Origin: Caulobacter sp. Root655
GTDB taxonomy: Bacteria > Pseudomonadota > Alphaproteobacteria > Caulobacterales > Caulobacteraceae
Direction: 5' to 3'
Length of the DNA: 64,000 bases
Assembly (NCBI RefSeq): GCF_001427665.1
Contig: NZ_LMHC01000022.1
Location: 27,090 to 91,089 of the forward strand
Every line of letters begins with the position of its first letter. Position 1 is the stretch's first letter. The notes under the pieces are model-generated. The model saw only the letters and a program-made list of their open reading frames with translations, had not been told where the DNA came from and ran no database searches. The position numbers and the translations under genes were made by a program. Shown in pieces: positions 25,523 to 33,335 of the stretch.

Positions 25523-25632
25523 TCCTCCCCCCATGGGGGAGGTGTCGGCGTAGCCGACGGTGGGGGGAGTAGTCTCCAACCTCGGCAAACTCCCCCCACC
25601 GGCCTTCGGCCGCCTCCCCCACAGGGGGAGGA
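25523..25632. repeat. Palindromic intergenic repeat, TCCTCCCCC family
   Basis: Starts four bases after the kinase stop codon. Outer arms TCCTCCCCCCATGGGGGAGG and CCTCCCCCACAGGGGGAGGA each also fold on themselves, and inner arms are GTCGGCG...CCGACGGTGGGGGGAG and CTCCCCCCACCGGCCTTCGG. Same family as 27567-27695, 48342-48472 and 62534-62644. A plausible bidirectional terminator. Confidence 0.85.
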
Positions 25633-25690
25633 ACTGGGCTTCCCTCCCCCGCCCTCGCCCACTAACCTCCCTCGGCTATTCGGGGAGACG

Positions 25691-26671
25691 ATGATGAAGC
25701 TCATGCGCCTGGCCGCCCTGGCCCTCTGCGCCGTGATGGCCGCCTGCTCGCCGGCCAAGACGCCGGTCGAGGCGCCTGGCCGCACGGCCCTGAAGCTGGC
25801 CACCGACTGGAAGGCGCAGGCCGAGCTGGGCGGCTACTACCAGGCTCTGGCCACCGGCGAATACAAGAGGCGCGGCCTCGACGTCACCCTGATCCAGGGC
25901 GGCCCGGGCGTGAACGTGCCCCAACTTCTGGCCACCGGCGCGGTCGATGTCGGGGTCGGCTCCAACAGCTTCATCGTGCTGAACCTGGCCAAGGAGAAGA
26001 TCCCGGTCAAAGCCGTCGCCGCCTTCATGGACAAGGACCCGCAGGTGCTGATCGCCCACCCAGGCCAGGGCGTCGAGAGCATCGCCGACATGAAGGGCCG
26101 CCCGATCCTGCTGTCGGACGCCTCGGTCACCGCCTTCTGGGTCTGGCTGAAGGCCAAGCACGGCTTCACCGACGCCCAGGTGCGCAAGTACAACTACTCG
26201 ACCGCCCCGTTCCTGGCCGACAAGCGGGTGATCCAGCAGGGCTACGCCACCTCGGAGCCCTACCTGATCGAGAAGGAGGCGGGGGTGAAGCCGGCGGTGT
26301 TCCTGCTGGCCGACGACGGCTACCCGGCCTACGCCTCGTTCGCCCTGGTCCCCGACGCCCTGCTGGCCAAGAACCCGGCGGCGGTGAAGGCCTTCGTCGA
26401 GGCCACGGCGGCCGGCTGGACGTCCTATCTCTACGGCGATCCGGCCCCCGGCGACGCCCTGATCCGCAAGGACAATCCGGAAATGACCCAGGACCTGCTC
26501 GACCAGGCCCGCGAGAAGATGCGGTCCTATGGCATCGTCCCGCGCGCCAAGGTCGGCGACATGACCGACGCCCGCTGGGCCGAGTTCTTCAAGGTGGCCT
26601 CCGAACAGGGCGTCTACCCCAGGGACATGGACTACAAGCGGGCCTACAGCCTGGACTTCCTGCCGAAGTGA
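25691..26671 (+). CDS. ABC transporter substrate-binding lipoprotein, NitT/TauT (SsuA/THI5-like)
   Basis: 326 residues; GGGGAGAC precedes the tandem ATG start. The signal peptide ends in the lipobox MAAC (Cys about 19). The mature part is an NMT1/THI5-type periplasmic binding protein: LATDWKAQAELGGYYQALAT, GLDVTLIQGGPGVNVPQLLA, AVDVGVGSNSFIVLNLA. THI5-like members bind aliphatic sulfonates, nitrate, taurine or pyrimidine precursors, and the pocket cannot be assigned by eye. The ATPase and permease genes follow at 26.8 and 27.7 kb, giving a complete importer split by two repeats. Confidence 0.88.
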   Translation: MMKLMRLAALALCAVMAACSPAKTPVEAPGRTALKLATDWKAQAELGGYYQALATGEYKRRGLDVTLIQGGPGVNVPQLLATGAVDVGVGSNSFIVLNLAKEKIPVKAVAAFMDKDPQVLIAHPGQGVESIADMKGRPILLSDASVTAFWVWLKAKHGFTDAQVRKYNYSTAPFLADKRVIQQGYATSEPYLIEKEAGVKPAVFLLADDGYPAYASFALVPDALLAKNPAAVKAFVEATAAGWTSYLYGDPAPGDALIRKDNPEMTQDLLDQAREKMRSYGIVPRAKVGDMTDARWAEFFKVASEQGVYPRDMDYKRAYSLDFLPK

Positions 26672-26702
26672 TCGGATCAACTTCTTCCGCATCAACAACG
26701 GT

Positions 26703-26802
26703 TGTCATCCCGGAAGCCTCGCAGAGGCTGTCCGGGACCCAGGGGCGGTGCGCACGGCCCCTGGGTCCCGGCTCTTCGCTTCGCTACGGCCGGGATGACA
26801 AC
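26703..26802. repeat. Palindromic intergenic repeat, TGTCATCCCGG family
   Basis: TTGTCATCCCGGAAGCCTCG to CGGCCGGGATGACAAC, with inner GTCCGGGACCCAGG / CCTGGGTCCCGG. It lies between the binding-protein and ATPase genes of one ABC operon. Its last base is two bases from the TTG start of the ATPase gene, so the repeat forms that gene's whole upstream leader. Confidence 0.85.
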
Positions 26803-26804
26803 CT

Positions 26805-27551
26805 TTGAGCATCGGGAGCCTCCAACAGGTCGAGGTCGACTACCCCGGTCGTGGCCGGGCGCTCGGCCCCATCGACCTGTCGCTGGACGCCGGCGAGATC
26901 GTCGCCCTGGTCGGGCCGTCGGGCTGCGGCAAGTCCACGGCCCTGCGGCTGCTGGCCGGGCTGGAGACGCCGACGCGCGGAACCGTGACCCGGGCCGCCG
27001 GCCGGGGCGAGACCTCGGTGGTGTTCCAGGCCCCGACCCTGGCCCCGTGGATGAGCGCGGCGGCCAATGTGGCCCTGCCGCTGGAACTGGCGGGAACGCC
27101 CGCCCGCGCGGCCCGCGCCCAGGCGATCGAAGCGCTGGGCAAGGTCGGACTGGCCAGCGCCGAAGCCGCCCGCCCCGCCCAGCTTTCCGGCGGCATGGCC
27201 ATGCGCGCCTCGCTGGCCCGCGCCCTGGTCACCCGCCCTCGCCTGCTGCTGCTGGACGAGCCGTTCGCGGCCCTGGACGAGATCACTCGCCGGGCCCTGG
27301 CCGACGACGTCCTGACCCTGGTCGGCGAGTTGTCGCCGGCCGTGGTGTTCGTCACCCACAATGTCGAGGAGGCCGTCTACATGGCGGGGCGCGTCGTGGT
27401 GATGAGCCCCGGCCCCGGCCGCATCGCCGGCGAGATCATCGTCGGCGGCCCCACGGTCCGTCCGCCGGGTTTCCGGACGACGGCCGCGTTCCGCGAGACG
27501 GCGGAGGCGGTGTCGCGGGTGTTGGCGCGTGGCGTGGGGGTGGCGGCATGA
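26805..27551 (+). CDS. ABC transporter ATP-binding protein, NitT/TauT type
   Basis: 248 residues, apparently starting at TTG 26805 directly after a palindromic repeat; no ATG or GTG fits the N-terminus of the fold. Walker A is VGPSGCGKST, the Q-loop FQAPTLAPWM, the signature LSGGMAMRASLARAL, Walker B LLLLDEPFAALDE, and the switch His is in FVTHNVEEAV. The TAPWM and EITR elements are typical of SsuB/TauB-type ATPases. It energises the importer made with the lipoprotein upstream and the permease downstream. Confidence 0.88.
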   Translation: MSIGSLQQVEVDYPGRGRALGPIDLSLDAGEIVALVGPSGCGKSTALRLLAGLETPTRGTVTRAAGRGETSVVFQAPTLAPWMSAAANVALPLELAGTPARAARAQAIEALGKVGLASAEAARPAQLSGGMAMRASLARALVTRPRLLLLDEPFAALDEITRRALADDVLTLVGELSPAVVFVTHNVEEAVYMAGRVVVMSPGPGRIAGEIIVGGPTVRPPGFRTTAAFRETAEAVSRVLARGVGVAA

Positions 27552-27566
27552 CCGCGCTTCATCAGA

Positions 27567-27695
27567 TCCTCCCCCCGTGGGGGAGGCGGCCGAAGGCCGG
27601 TGGGGGGAGCCTGGAAAGGTCCGTCCTGCTGGCGGCCGACGCCGCGAACTCCCCCCTCCGTCGGCTGCGCCGACACCTCCCCCACAGGGGGAGGA
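27567..27695. repeat. Palindromic intergenic repeat, TCCTCCCCC family
   Basis: Full copy inserted between the ABC ATPase and permease genes: TCCTCCCCCCGTGGGGGAGG to CCTCCCCCACAGGGGGAGGA. The terminal GGGGGAGGA lies seven bases before the permease ATG and so doubles as its apparent Shine-Dalgarno sequence. Confidence 0.88.
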
Positions 27696-27702
27696 CTTCG
27701 TC

Positions 27703-28458
27703 ATGAAACTCCTCGCCCCCCTCCTCCTCATCATCCTGCTGCTGGGCGCCTGGGAGCTGGCCTGCCGCGCCTTGGACGTGCCGGTCTATCTGCTGCCCAC
27801 GCCCTCGGCGATCGGCCTCGCCCTGGCCCAGGGCTGGCCGGTGCTGCTGGCCAGCGCCTGGAACACCCTGTCGACCGCCCTGATCGGCCTGGCCGCCGCC
27901 AGCCTGACCGCCTGCGGCCTGGCCCTGCTGGTCAGCCTGAACCCCACGCTGGAGGACGCCGTTCGCCCGGTGGCCGTCACCCTGCAGGTCACGCCCCTGG
28001 TCGCCATCGGGCCGCTGATGACCATCTGGGCCGGCATCGAGCATCCGCAGCGGGCCGTGGTCGCCCTGGCCGCCGTCGCCGCCTTCTTCCCGATCTTTTC
28101 GGGCGCCCTGACCGGCCTCAAGGCGGTGGATCCGGACCTGGCCCGGCTGTTCGACCTCTATGGCGCGCGCCGCGTCCAGCGCCTGTGGCGGCTGCGCCTG
28201 CCGTCGGCCGTCCCCGCCCTGCTGGAAGGCCACAAGGTGGCGGCCGGCCTGGCGGTGGTCGGGGCGGTGGTCGCCGAGTTCGTGGCCGGCTCGGGCGGCA
28301 GCCAGGGCCTGGCCTGGCGGATCCTGGAGTCGTCCACCCGCCTGCAGACCGCCCGGGTGTTCGCCGCCCTGGCCATGCTGGCGATCCTCGGCGTGGCCCT
28401 GCACGCGCTCATGACCCTAGTCGAACGCCGCCTGCTGGCCTGGTGGCGCGGCCGATAG
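27703..28458 (+). CDS. ABC transporter permease, NitT/TauT (SsuC-like)
   Basis: 251 residues from ATG 27703. The first helix is LLLIILLLGAWELACRAL; five more follow. The binding-protein-dependent permease loop (EAA-like) is in LFDLYGARRVQRLWRLRLPS near residues 145-165, followed by AVPALLEGHKVAAGLAVVGA, as in SsuC/TauC. It completes the three-gene importer begun at 25691. The upstream open frame comes from repeat DNA and is unlikely to be translated. Confidence 0.88.
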   Translation: MKLLAPLLLIILLLGAWELACRALDVPVYLLPTPSAIGLALAQGWPVLLASAWNTLSTALIGLAAASLTACGLALLVSLNPTLEDAVRPVAVTLQVTPLVAIGPLMTIWAGIEHPQRAVVALAAVAAFFPIFSGALTGLKAVDPDLARLFDLYGARRVQRLWRLRLPSAVPALLEGHKVAAGLAVVGAVVAEFVAGSGGSQGLAWRILESSTRLQTARVFAALAMLAILGVALHALMTLVERRLLAWWRGR

Positions 28459-28560
28459 GCCTTGGTTCCAGAGCCAACCCCTAAAGTTGTGTCGCGTTAG
28501 GCCAAGGTTAAGCGGACTTGCGTATGAATCGAGGGACCCCGCTCTCTTCCGGATCGGTTC

Positions 28561-29397
28561 ATGCGTCTCGTCGTCGTCCTCGCCGTGCTGATCAGCGTCG
28601 CCGTCCAGGCGCACGCCGAGGACTCGCGCGCGCCAGGCCCGCGCGAAAGCCGCTACGGCCCGACCACCCCGCGCCAGGCGGCCGTCGCCGTCGCCACGGC
28701 GACCGTCCGTTACGATGGCCCCATGCTGGGCTGGGCCGGCAAGCGCCAGGCCTCGCCCGTCCTTCCCGACCCGCAAGCCTCCGCGCCGACGCGACCGACG
28801 CCGATCGCCGGTTGGGCCGGTTATCAGGCCACGCCCGTCTCGTCCGCCTACGCGCCGCCGCCGCCAGCGGCCGCCCCGGCCCCGCCGACCAGCCTGTACG
28901 CCGCGCCGCGCGCCGCCCAGCCGACCGCGCCACAACCGGCCGCGCCCCGCCCGTCGCCGGTGGCCTACGCCCCGGCCACGCCGACGCCGACCGTCGACTG
29001 GTCCAACTACCGCAGTTCCCGCGTCGCGGCCGCCCCTTCGACCAACACGCCGGCGTCCGCTCCCCTCCAAGCCCAGCCGACCGCTCGCCAGCCCGTCGCG
29101 GCGCCCACCCCACCTCCGCCGCCCCAGCCCCGGCAGGTCGCCGCCGTGAACACCGGCGCGGCCGGCGCGCGGTTCTATTCGGTCGGCCGTGAGTATGGCC
29201 TGACGCCCGACGTCATCCCGCCCGCGGGTCCCGACACCCGCGTACTGATCACCGCCAGCGAGCCGCCGCCGGAAGCCAAGGACGCCGTCCCCCAGCACGG
29301 CTCGGCCGATTGGCTGGCGGCCGGCGTGAACGGCGATGGCGACGACGACGACAGCAGCGCGGCCCGCCGCGCCAAGACCCGGGACCAGGCCCTTTGA
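28561..29397 (+). CDS. Exported Pro/Ala-rich protein, unknown
   Basis: 278 residues. A signal peptide (MRLVVVLAVLISVAVQAHA) is followed by a low-complexity, Pro/Ala/Thr-rich chain that is probably disordered, with short Trp/Tyr islands repeated twice or more (PMLGWAGKRQ, IAGWAGYQATPV, VDWSNYRSSRV). A more ordered C-terminal stretch contains RFYSVGREYGLTPDVIPP and an acidic run NGDGDDDDSSA. It is periplasmic or envelope-associated. The stop overlaps the TTG start of the DUF2336 gene (TTGA), so the two are probably translated together. No family recognised. Confidence 0.75.
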   Translation: MRLVVVLAVLISVAVQAHAEDSRAPGPRESRYGPTTPRQAAVAVATATVRYDGPMLGWAGKRQASPVLPDPQASAPTRPTPIAGWAGYQATPVSSAYAPPPPAAAPAPPTSLYAAPRAAQPTAPQPAAPRPSPVAYAPATPTPTVDWSNYRSSRVAAAPSTNTPASAPLQAQPTARQPVAAPTPPPPPQPRQVAAVNTGAAGARFYSVGREYGLTPDVIPPAGPDTRVLITASEPPPEAKDAVPQHGSADWLAAGVNGDGDDDDSSAARRAKTRDQAL

Positions 29398-30485
29398 TCC
29401 AATCGCGTCTTCACGACCTCATCGCCCTGGCCGATGAGCCTTCAAGCTCGCGTCGGCGCGAGCTGCTGCGTGGCGTCACCGACCTGTTCTTCGCCGGCGA
29501 AAACCACGGCGACGTCGAGATGGGCCTGTTCGACGACGTCCTGGGTCAGTTGGCCGGCGAGATGGAAGAGGCCGTCAGGATCGAGCTGGCCGAGCGGCTG
29601 GGCGCGAGCGCCAATGCGCCGCCCGCCCTGACCCGCGCCCTGGCCAGCGACAGCATCGCCGTCGCCCGCCCGATCCTCCAGGGCGCGCCACAGCTCAGCG
29701 AGGCCGACCTGCTGCACGTGGCCCGCACCCAGGGCCAGGACCACCTGCGCGCCATCTCGCAACGTCCGACGGTGCCCGCCATCGTCTCCGACGCCATCGT
29801 CGAGCGCGGCGACGACACCACCCTGGGCGTGCTGCTGCGCAACGAGGGCGCGGTGCTGTCGCGCGAAGCCCACGAGGCGGCGGTTGACCGCGCGGCGGCC
29901 AATCCCGCGCTGCACGAGGCGGTGATCGACCGCCAGGCCCTGCCTATCGACCTGCTCAACGAGATGTACTTCGTGGCCGAGGCGCGGCTGCGCGACCGGA
30001 TCATGGAGCGCAACGCCCATGTCGATCCGGCCACCCTCGAAGCGGCCCTGAAGGCCGGCCGCAACCGCGTCGCCGCCCGCGACGGCGCCCTGCCGCCGGA
30101 CTACGACGCGGCGGTCGCGGCGGTCGTGGCGATGAAGGCCCGCGGCGCGGTCACGCCCCAGGCCCTGGTCTCGATGCTGCGCGCCAACAAGACCACCCAG
30201 TTCCTGGTGGCCCTGGCCGAACTGGCCGACGTCGATTTCCACACCGCCCGCAAGATCATCGAGCGCCGCGAGCTCGACGCCCTTGCCGTGATCTGCCGGG
30301 CGGCCGACTTCGACCGCGCCCTGTTCCTGACCTTCGCCCTGCTGATCCTCGACCCCAACGACAACGCCATGGGCAAGGCCAAGAGCTATGGCGAGCTCTA
30401 CGCCGCCCTGCCCCGCGACGCCGCCCTGCGCACCATCCGCTTCTGGCGCATGCGCCGCACCACGGGCGACATGGCGGCGGCCTAG
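29394..30485 (+). CDS. DUF2336 domain protein
   Basis: 363 residues from the TTG at 29394, which overlaps the preceding TGA. All helical with HEAT-like repetition: LIALADEPSSSRRRELLRGV, LFFAGENHGDVEMGLFDDVL, LARDxI-type repeats through LSEADLLHVARTQGQDHLRA, and a C-terminal FALLILDPNDNAMGKAKSYG. It matches DUF2336, a family common and often multicopy in alphaproteobacteria, of unknown function; some are near cell-envelope or regulatory genes. Cytoplasmic, with no membrane segment. Translational coupling to an exported Pro-rich protein is the only contextual clue. Confidence 0.85.
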   Translation: MIQSRLHDLIALADEPSSSRRRELLRGVTDLFFAGENHGDVEMGLFDDVLGQLAGEMEEAVRIELAERLGASANAPPALTRALASDSIAVARPILQGAPQLSEADLLHVARTQGQDHLRAISQRPTVPAIVSDAIVERGDDTTLGVLLRNEGAVLSREAHEAAVDRAAANPALHEAVIDRQALPIDLLNEMYFVAEARLRDRIMERNAHVDPATLEAALKAGRNRVAARDGALPPDYDAAVAAVVAMKARGAVTPQALVSMLRANKTTQFLVALAELADVDFHTARKIIERRELDALAVICRAADFDRALFLTFALLILDPNDNAMGKAKSYGELYAALPRDAALRTIRFWRMRRTTGDMAAA

Positions 30486-30525
30486 CTAACGCGGCCTTAC
30501 AGGGAAGCGCCTCACTCTCACCTCC

Positions 30526-30612
30526 GTTTTCCCGGCGAAGGCCGGGACCCAGATTCATCCTGAGCGGCTCGTGGGTTTCACCTGGGCCCCGACCTTCGTC
30601 GGGGAAACGGGG
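30526..30612. repeat. Palindromic intergenic repeat, TTTCCCCGGCGAAGGCCGGG family
   Basis: CGTTTTCCCGGCGAAGGCCG with ACCTTCGTCGGGGAAACG. A second copy at 31095-31200 and a related one at 63612-63737 share the outer CCCGGCGAA..TTCGCCGGG and inner GGGACCCAGAT / ATCTGGGTCCC-type arms. It lies between convergent genes. Confidence 0.8.
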
Positions 30613-30646
30613 AAATGAGAAGCGCGATTCAGCAAACCCGCTCTGG

Positions 30647-30979
30647 CTAGCGCGGACGACCGAACCGCGACAGGACCCACCCAAAGCCCAGGCCGCCCAG
30701 CACCGTCAGCGGCAAGGTCACCCAGGCCGGACCGGGCTGGCCCAGCCACCACAGGCGCGCGGCCAGCAGGCCCCAGATGATGAACGCCCAGACCGCGCCG
30801 CCGACCGCCCAGGGATTGGCGTCCATCCACCCCCGCACGCCAGGTCGGGCCGGCGCCGATTGGCCGCCGACGCGGCGGTCGCGTCGGGACATGCCGCGCA
30901 GACCGATGACGGCCACGAGCAGATAGAGCAGCAGGTAGATCACCCGCGAGAGGTCTTCGCCGCTGAAACCCTGGTCCAT
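30647..30979 (-). CDS. Small membrane protein, unknown
   Basis: 110 residues from the ATG at 30979 (MDQGFSGEDLSRVIYLLLYL). Three membrane helices: about 11-29, 52-73 and 83-100. A short basic loop (RGMSRRDRRVG) separates the first from the others. Palindromic repeats flank it on both sides. The N-terminal 'GEDLSRVIYLLLYLLV' recalls the start of some alphaproteobacterial membrane-anchored aspartic proteases, but no protease domain follows, so I give no function. Confidence 0.65.
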   Translation of the reverse strand: MDQGFSGEDLSRVIYLLLYLLVAVIGLRGMSRRDRRVGGQSAPARPGVRGWMDANPWAVGGAVWAFIIWGLLAARLWWLGQPGPAWVTLPLTVLGGLGFGWVLSRFGRPR

Positions 30980-31094
30980 GCCGTCCCCGAAAACGCGTCG
31001 CGGCGACAAGGCTAGGCCTTGTCGCCGCGAAGGTCGAGTGAGAGCGACGGTGCCTGGAGCGTGATGATTTTGAACTGAACCGCCCACATCATTC

Positions 31095-31200
31095 CGTTTC
31101 CCCGGCGAAGGCCGGGGCCCAGGTTCAGCCGTCGTATTGGGCCATGATCCGAAACGCTCCGCCCTATGATCTGGGCCCCGGCCTTCGCCGGGGAAACGGA
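31095..31200. repeat. Palindromic intergenic repeat, TTTCCCCGGCGAAGGCCGGG family
   Basis: CGTTTCCCCGGCGAAGGCCG to CCTTCGCCGGGGAAACG with inner GGGGCCCAG / CTGGGCCCC arms. It lies between two minus-strand genes, upstream of the small membrane protein gene and 35 bases past the stop of the TonB-like one. Confidence 0.85.
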
Positions 31201-31234
31201 CCTAAATGGCGATCATGCCGTGAATCATCATGCT

Positions 31235-31543
31235 TCAACGGATGCGGATGCGGACCGGCACGTCGATGAACGAGCCGGCGCGGCTCTTGCCGTCGGGGCC
31301 CATCAGGTCGACCTGGAATTGCGAGGCCATCGACAGGGCCGCCTGGCCGACGCCCAGTTCGGACGGGGTCTCGCTCTGGACGGAGCAGGCGGTCAGGCCG
31401 CCGTCGCGCTTGACCATGCAGCTGAGGATGGCTTCGGCGATTTGCGGCGTCGTGTCCTTGATCTGCGTCATGGCCGGCTGAGCCTGCTGGCTGGGCGCGG
31501 GAACGAGCGAAACGGCGGCGGCGGCAAGCAACGAAGCGATCAC
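31235..31543 (-). CDS. Exported small protein resembling a TonB C-terminal domain
   Basis: 102 residues from the GTG at 31543, preceded by AGGGAAG. A short hydrophobic export signal (IASLLAAAAVSLVPA) is followed by a domain with the rhythm of TonB/TolA C-termini: ILSCMVKRDGGLTACSVQSE, then ALSMASQFQVD and a final SFIDVPVRIRIR strand. In TonB proteins this fold binds receptor TonB boxes or pairs in dimers. Here the long Pro-rich spacer and membrane anchor are missing, so it may be a free periplasmic domain. The similarity is by eye and moderate. It lies 60 bases downstream of the helical-repeat gene on the same strand. Confidence 0.6.
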   Translation of the reverse strand: MIASLLAAAAVSLVPAPSQQAQPAMTQIKDTTPQIAEAILSCMVKRDGGLTACSVQSETPSELGVGQAALSMASQFQVDLMGPDGKSRAGSFIDVPVRIRIR

Positions 31544-31603
31544 GAAATCTTCCCTACTGTCTTGGGCCTGGCCCCTTCCGGGGTCGGCCAGTTTCATTCT
31601 GGG

Positions 31604-32980
31604 TCAGGCGTGGTGCGCCTGTTTGACGCGTTGCAACCCCTGGGCCGCCAGGTCGGTCAGCGACCGCAGGCCCAGTTCGGCGAACACGTCGAAGGCGCTG
31701 GCCAGGGCCATCGCGGCCCTGTCCAAACGGCCGTCGTCGCGGCCGGTGATCTCGACCCGGGCCTCGTAGAGGCGGGCCAGGTTCATCTGCACCACCGCCC
31801 AGGCGGCCGGGTCGCGCGCGCCGGGCGCCGCCGCCAGCTCGGCCTTGAAGGCCATCTCGGCGGCGTCCAGCACCGCCAGGTCGGCGGTCAGCTCGGCGCA
31901 GCGGGCCAGGCTGAGGGCGCGGTTGTTGGCGACCACGGCGCGCAGGGCCAGGGCCGGCTGGGTCTTGAGGATGTGCGAGGCGCGGTCGTAACAGGTGACC
32001 GCCCGCTCGAAGCAGCGCTCCGAGGTCGTCGCCTCGCCCATGGCCTGCAGGCCGGCGCCGAGGGCGGCCTGGGCGCGGGCCCAGTCCATCGGGCTGTGGT
32101 CGGCGGTGACCGGCTCCAGGGCCGCGGCCAGGGCCTCGACGCCGTCGGCGATATGGTTGATCTCGCCATCCAGCTCGCCCAGCTGCACCAGGGCCGCGCC
32201 GCGCAGGGACTCCAGCCGCGACCAGGCCAGGGGTTCGAAATCGGGATCGAGCGCCGCCTCGGCCGTCTTGGCCTCCTCGAGGGCGACCTCGGTCAGGGCG
32301 CGGTCCTTGAGGCGGGCGGCGCACGACAGCAGCAACTCGACGCGGGCGGCGCGCTGGTCGGCCAGCAGCAGGCGCGAGGCTCCGCCCTTGACGCGACGGG
32401 CGGCGGCCAGGCCACGCAAGGGCGATTCAAAGGCCTGGGCGGCGGCCAGGGCGCGGTCGAGATTGTTCTCGCCCAGGGCGACGCGGCCTTCCAGACCGGC
32501 CAGCAGGGCCTCGGCCATGGCGCAACGCTGGCCCGGCGCGGTCTTGGCCAGGGTCAGGGTGGCGCCGGCGGCGGCGTGCAGCCCCTCGTCGCCGAACAGG
32601 TCGGCGCCCAGCACCGCCAGGGTCGCCTGCTCGCAGCGGGCGGCGGCCAGGCATTCGACGCGGCGTTCGGTCTCGAAAATCTTGGCGGCGGCCTCGGCCT
32701 GGGCCGCGCCCTTGCGCAGGGCGGCGGCGTCGCCGGAGCGGCGGGCCAGCTCGCGCCAGACCACAGCGGCCTCCAGCAGGCGGCGACCGCGATCCTTGGC
32801 CCCGATGCGCCCGGCGGCGACGTCGGCCGAGCGGGCTTCATTGACCAGCAGGCGCAGGTCCAGCAGCTCCAGCAGCGAGGTGTCGCCGCCGGTCAGCCCG
32901 TCCCGGTGCGCGGCGGCCCTGGCGGGAGCCCCGGCGTCGACTCCGAAGAGTCTTTTCAGATCACGACCGAACTCGAACAT
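31604..32980 (-). CDS. Alpha-helical repeat (TPR-like) protein under probable CtrA control
   Basis: 458 residues from MFEFGRDLKRLFGVDAG. The chain is a succession of Ala/Leu/Glu-rich helix pairs resembling tetratricopeptide repeats (CEQATLAVLGADLFGDEGLH; WARAQAALGAGLQAMGEATT; RALSLARCAELTADLAVLDA; WAVVQMNLARLYEARVEITG). No signal peptide, membrane segment or catalytic motif is visible, so I expect a cytoplasmic scaffold. The amphipathic N-terminus (FEFGRDLKRLFG) could bind membrane or a partner. Two tandem CtrA-type boxes lie about 90-125 bases upstream in an unusually AT-rich gap, suggesting cell-cycle control. The exported TonB-like gene follows on the same strand. Confidence 0.75.
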   Translation of the reverse strand: MFEFGRDLKRLFGVDAGAPARAAAHRDGLTGGDTSLLELLDLRLLVNEARSADVAAGRIGAKDRGRRLLEAAVVWRELARRSGDAAALRKGAAQAEAAAKIFETERRVECLAAARCEQATLAVLGADLFGDEGLHAAAGATLTLAKTAPGQRCAMAEALLAGLEGRVALGENNLDRALAAAQAFESPLRGLAAARRVKGGASRLLLADQRAARVELLLSCAARLKDRALTEVALEEAKTAEAALDPDFEPLAWSRLESLRGAALVQLGELDGEINHIADGVEALAAALEPVTADHSPMDWARAQAALGAGLQAMGEATTSERCFERAVTCYDRASHILKTQPALALRAVVANNRALSLARCAELTADLAVLDAAEMAFKAELAAAPGARDPAAWAVVQMNLARLYEARVEITGRDDGRLDRAAMALASAFDVFAELGLRSLTDLAAQGLQRVKQAHHA

Positions 32981-33068
32981 CGCTGCCACACTCCGCACAC
33001 GGAACGTCCCATGCCGGGACGTCCGGCAAGGGTTCAACGCTCGAGTAGCAAAGCCGGAGCCATCACGT

Positions 33069-33105
33069 TTAACAAGTCGTTAATGGACCCTAAGGTGGCG
33101 TTAAC
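33069..33105. promoter_or_regulatory. Two tandem CtrA-type binding boxes
   Basis: TTAA-CAAGTCG-TTAA at 33069-33083 matches the full CtrA consensus TTAA-N7-TTAA. CTAA-GGTGGCG-TTAAC at 33090-33105 is a one-mismatch second box. A further TTAACCAT half-site is at 33262. All lie in the AT-rich 355-base gap (32981-33335) upstream of the minus-strand helical-repeat gene. No protein-coding ORF in this gap is convincing. Confidence 0.7.
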
Positions 33106-33174
33106 CATAAATATTTCGTGTGTGTTTACACTTCGTTCCCGAATGCCCACGAAAACAGGGTTTTCGCCCCAATA

Positions 33175-33189
33175 TGGCACACTTCTTGC
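33175..33189 (+). promoter_or_regulatory. Sigma-54 (RpoN)-type -24/-12 element
   Basis: TGGCAC-ACTTC-TTGC has the invariant GG and GC at exact RpoN spacing. It points rightwards, with a start expected near 33201, into the rest of the gap and then antisense to the end of the DUF2214 gene. No plus-strand gene follows closely, so if used it would make a small RNA or an antisense transcript. A single match to a short consensus can occur by chance. Confidence 0.35.
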
Positions 33190-33335
33190 TTACTGCATCT
33201 TGATGAGAAAGCCGGCGCGCGAGCCGAAATTAGAACATTGTTCACCGAAGTGAAAATGACGTTAACCATGGTTTTTAAGATCGGGTTTACTTTTCGTTCC
33301 GCCCCGCCCCTCGCCGAGTTCCGTTTTCGCGGCGT

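Noticed and set aside
23363-25588. 741-codon open frame antisense to the hybrid kinase
   Set aside because: A shadow of a strongly coding sense frame; His/Gln/Gly-rich with no motif.
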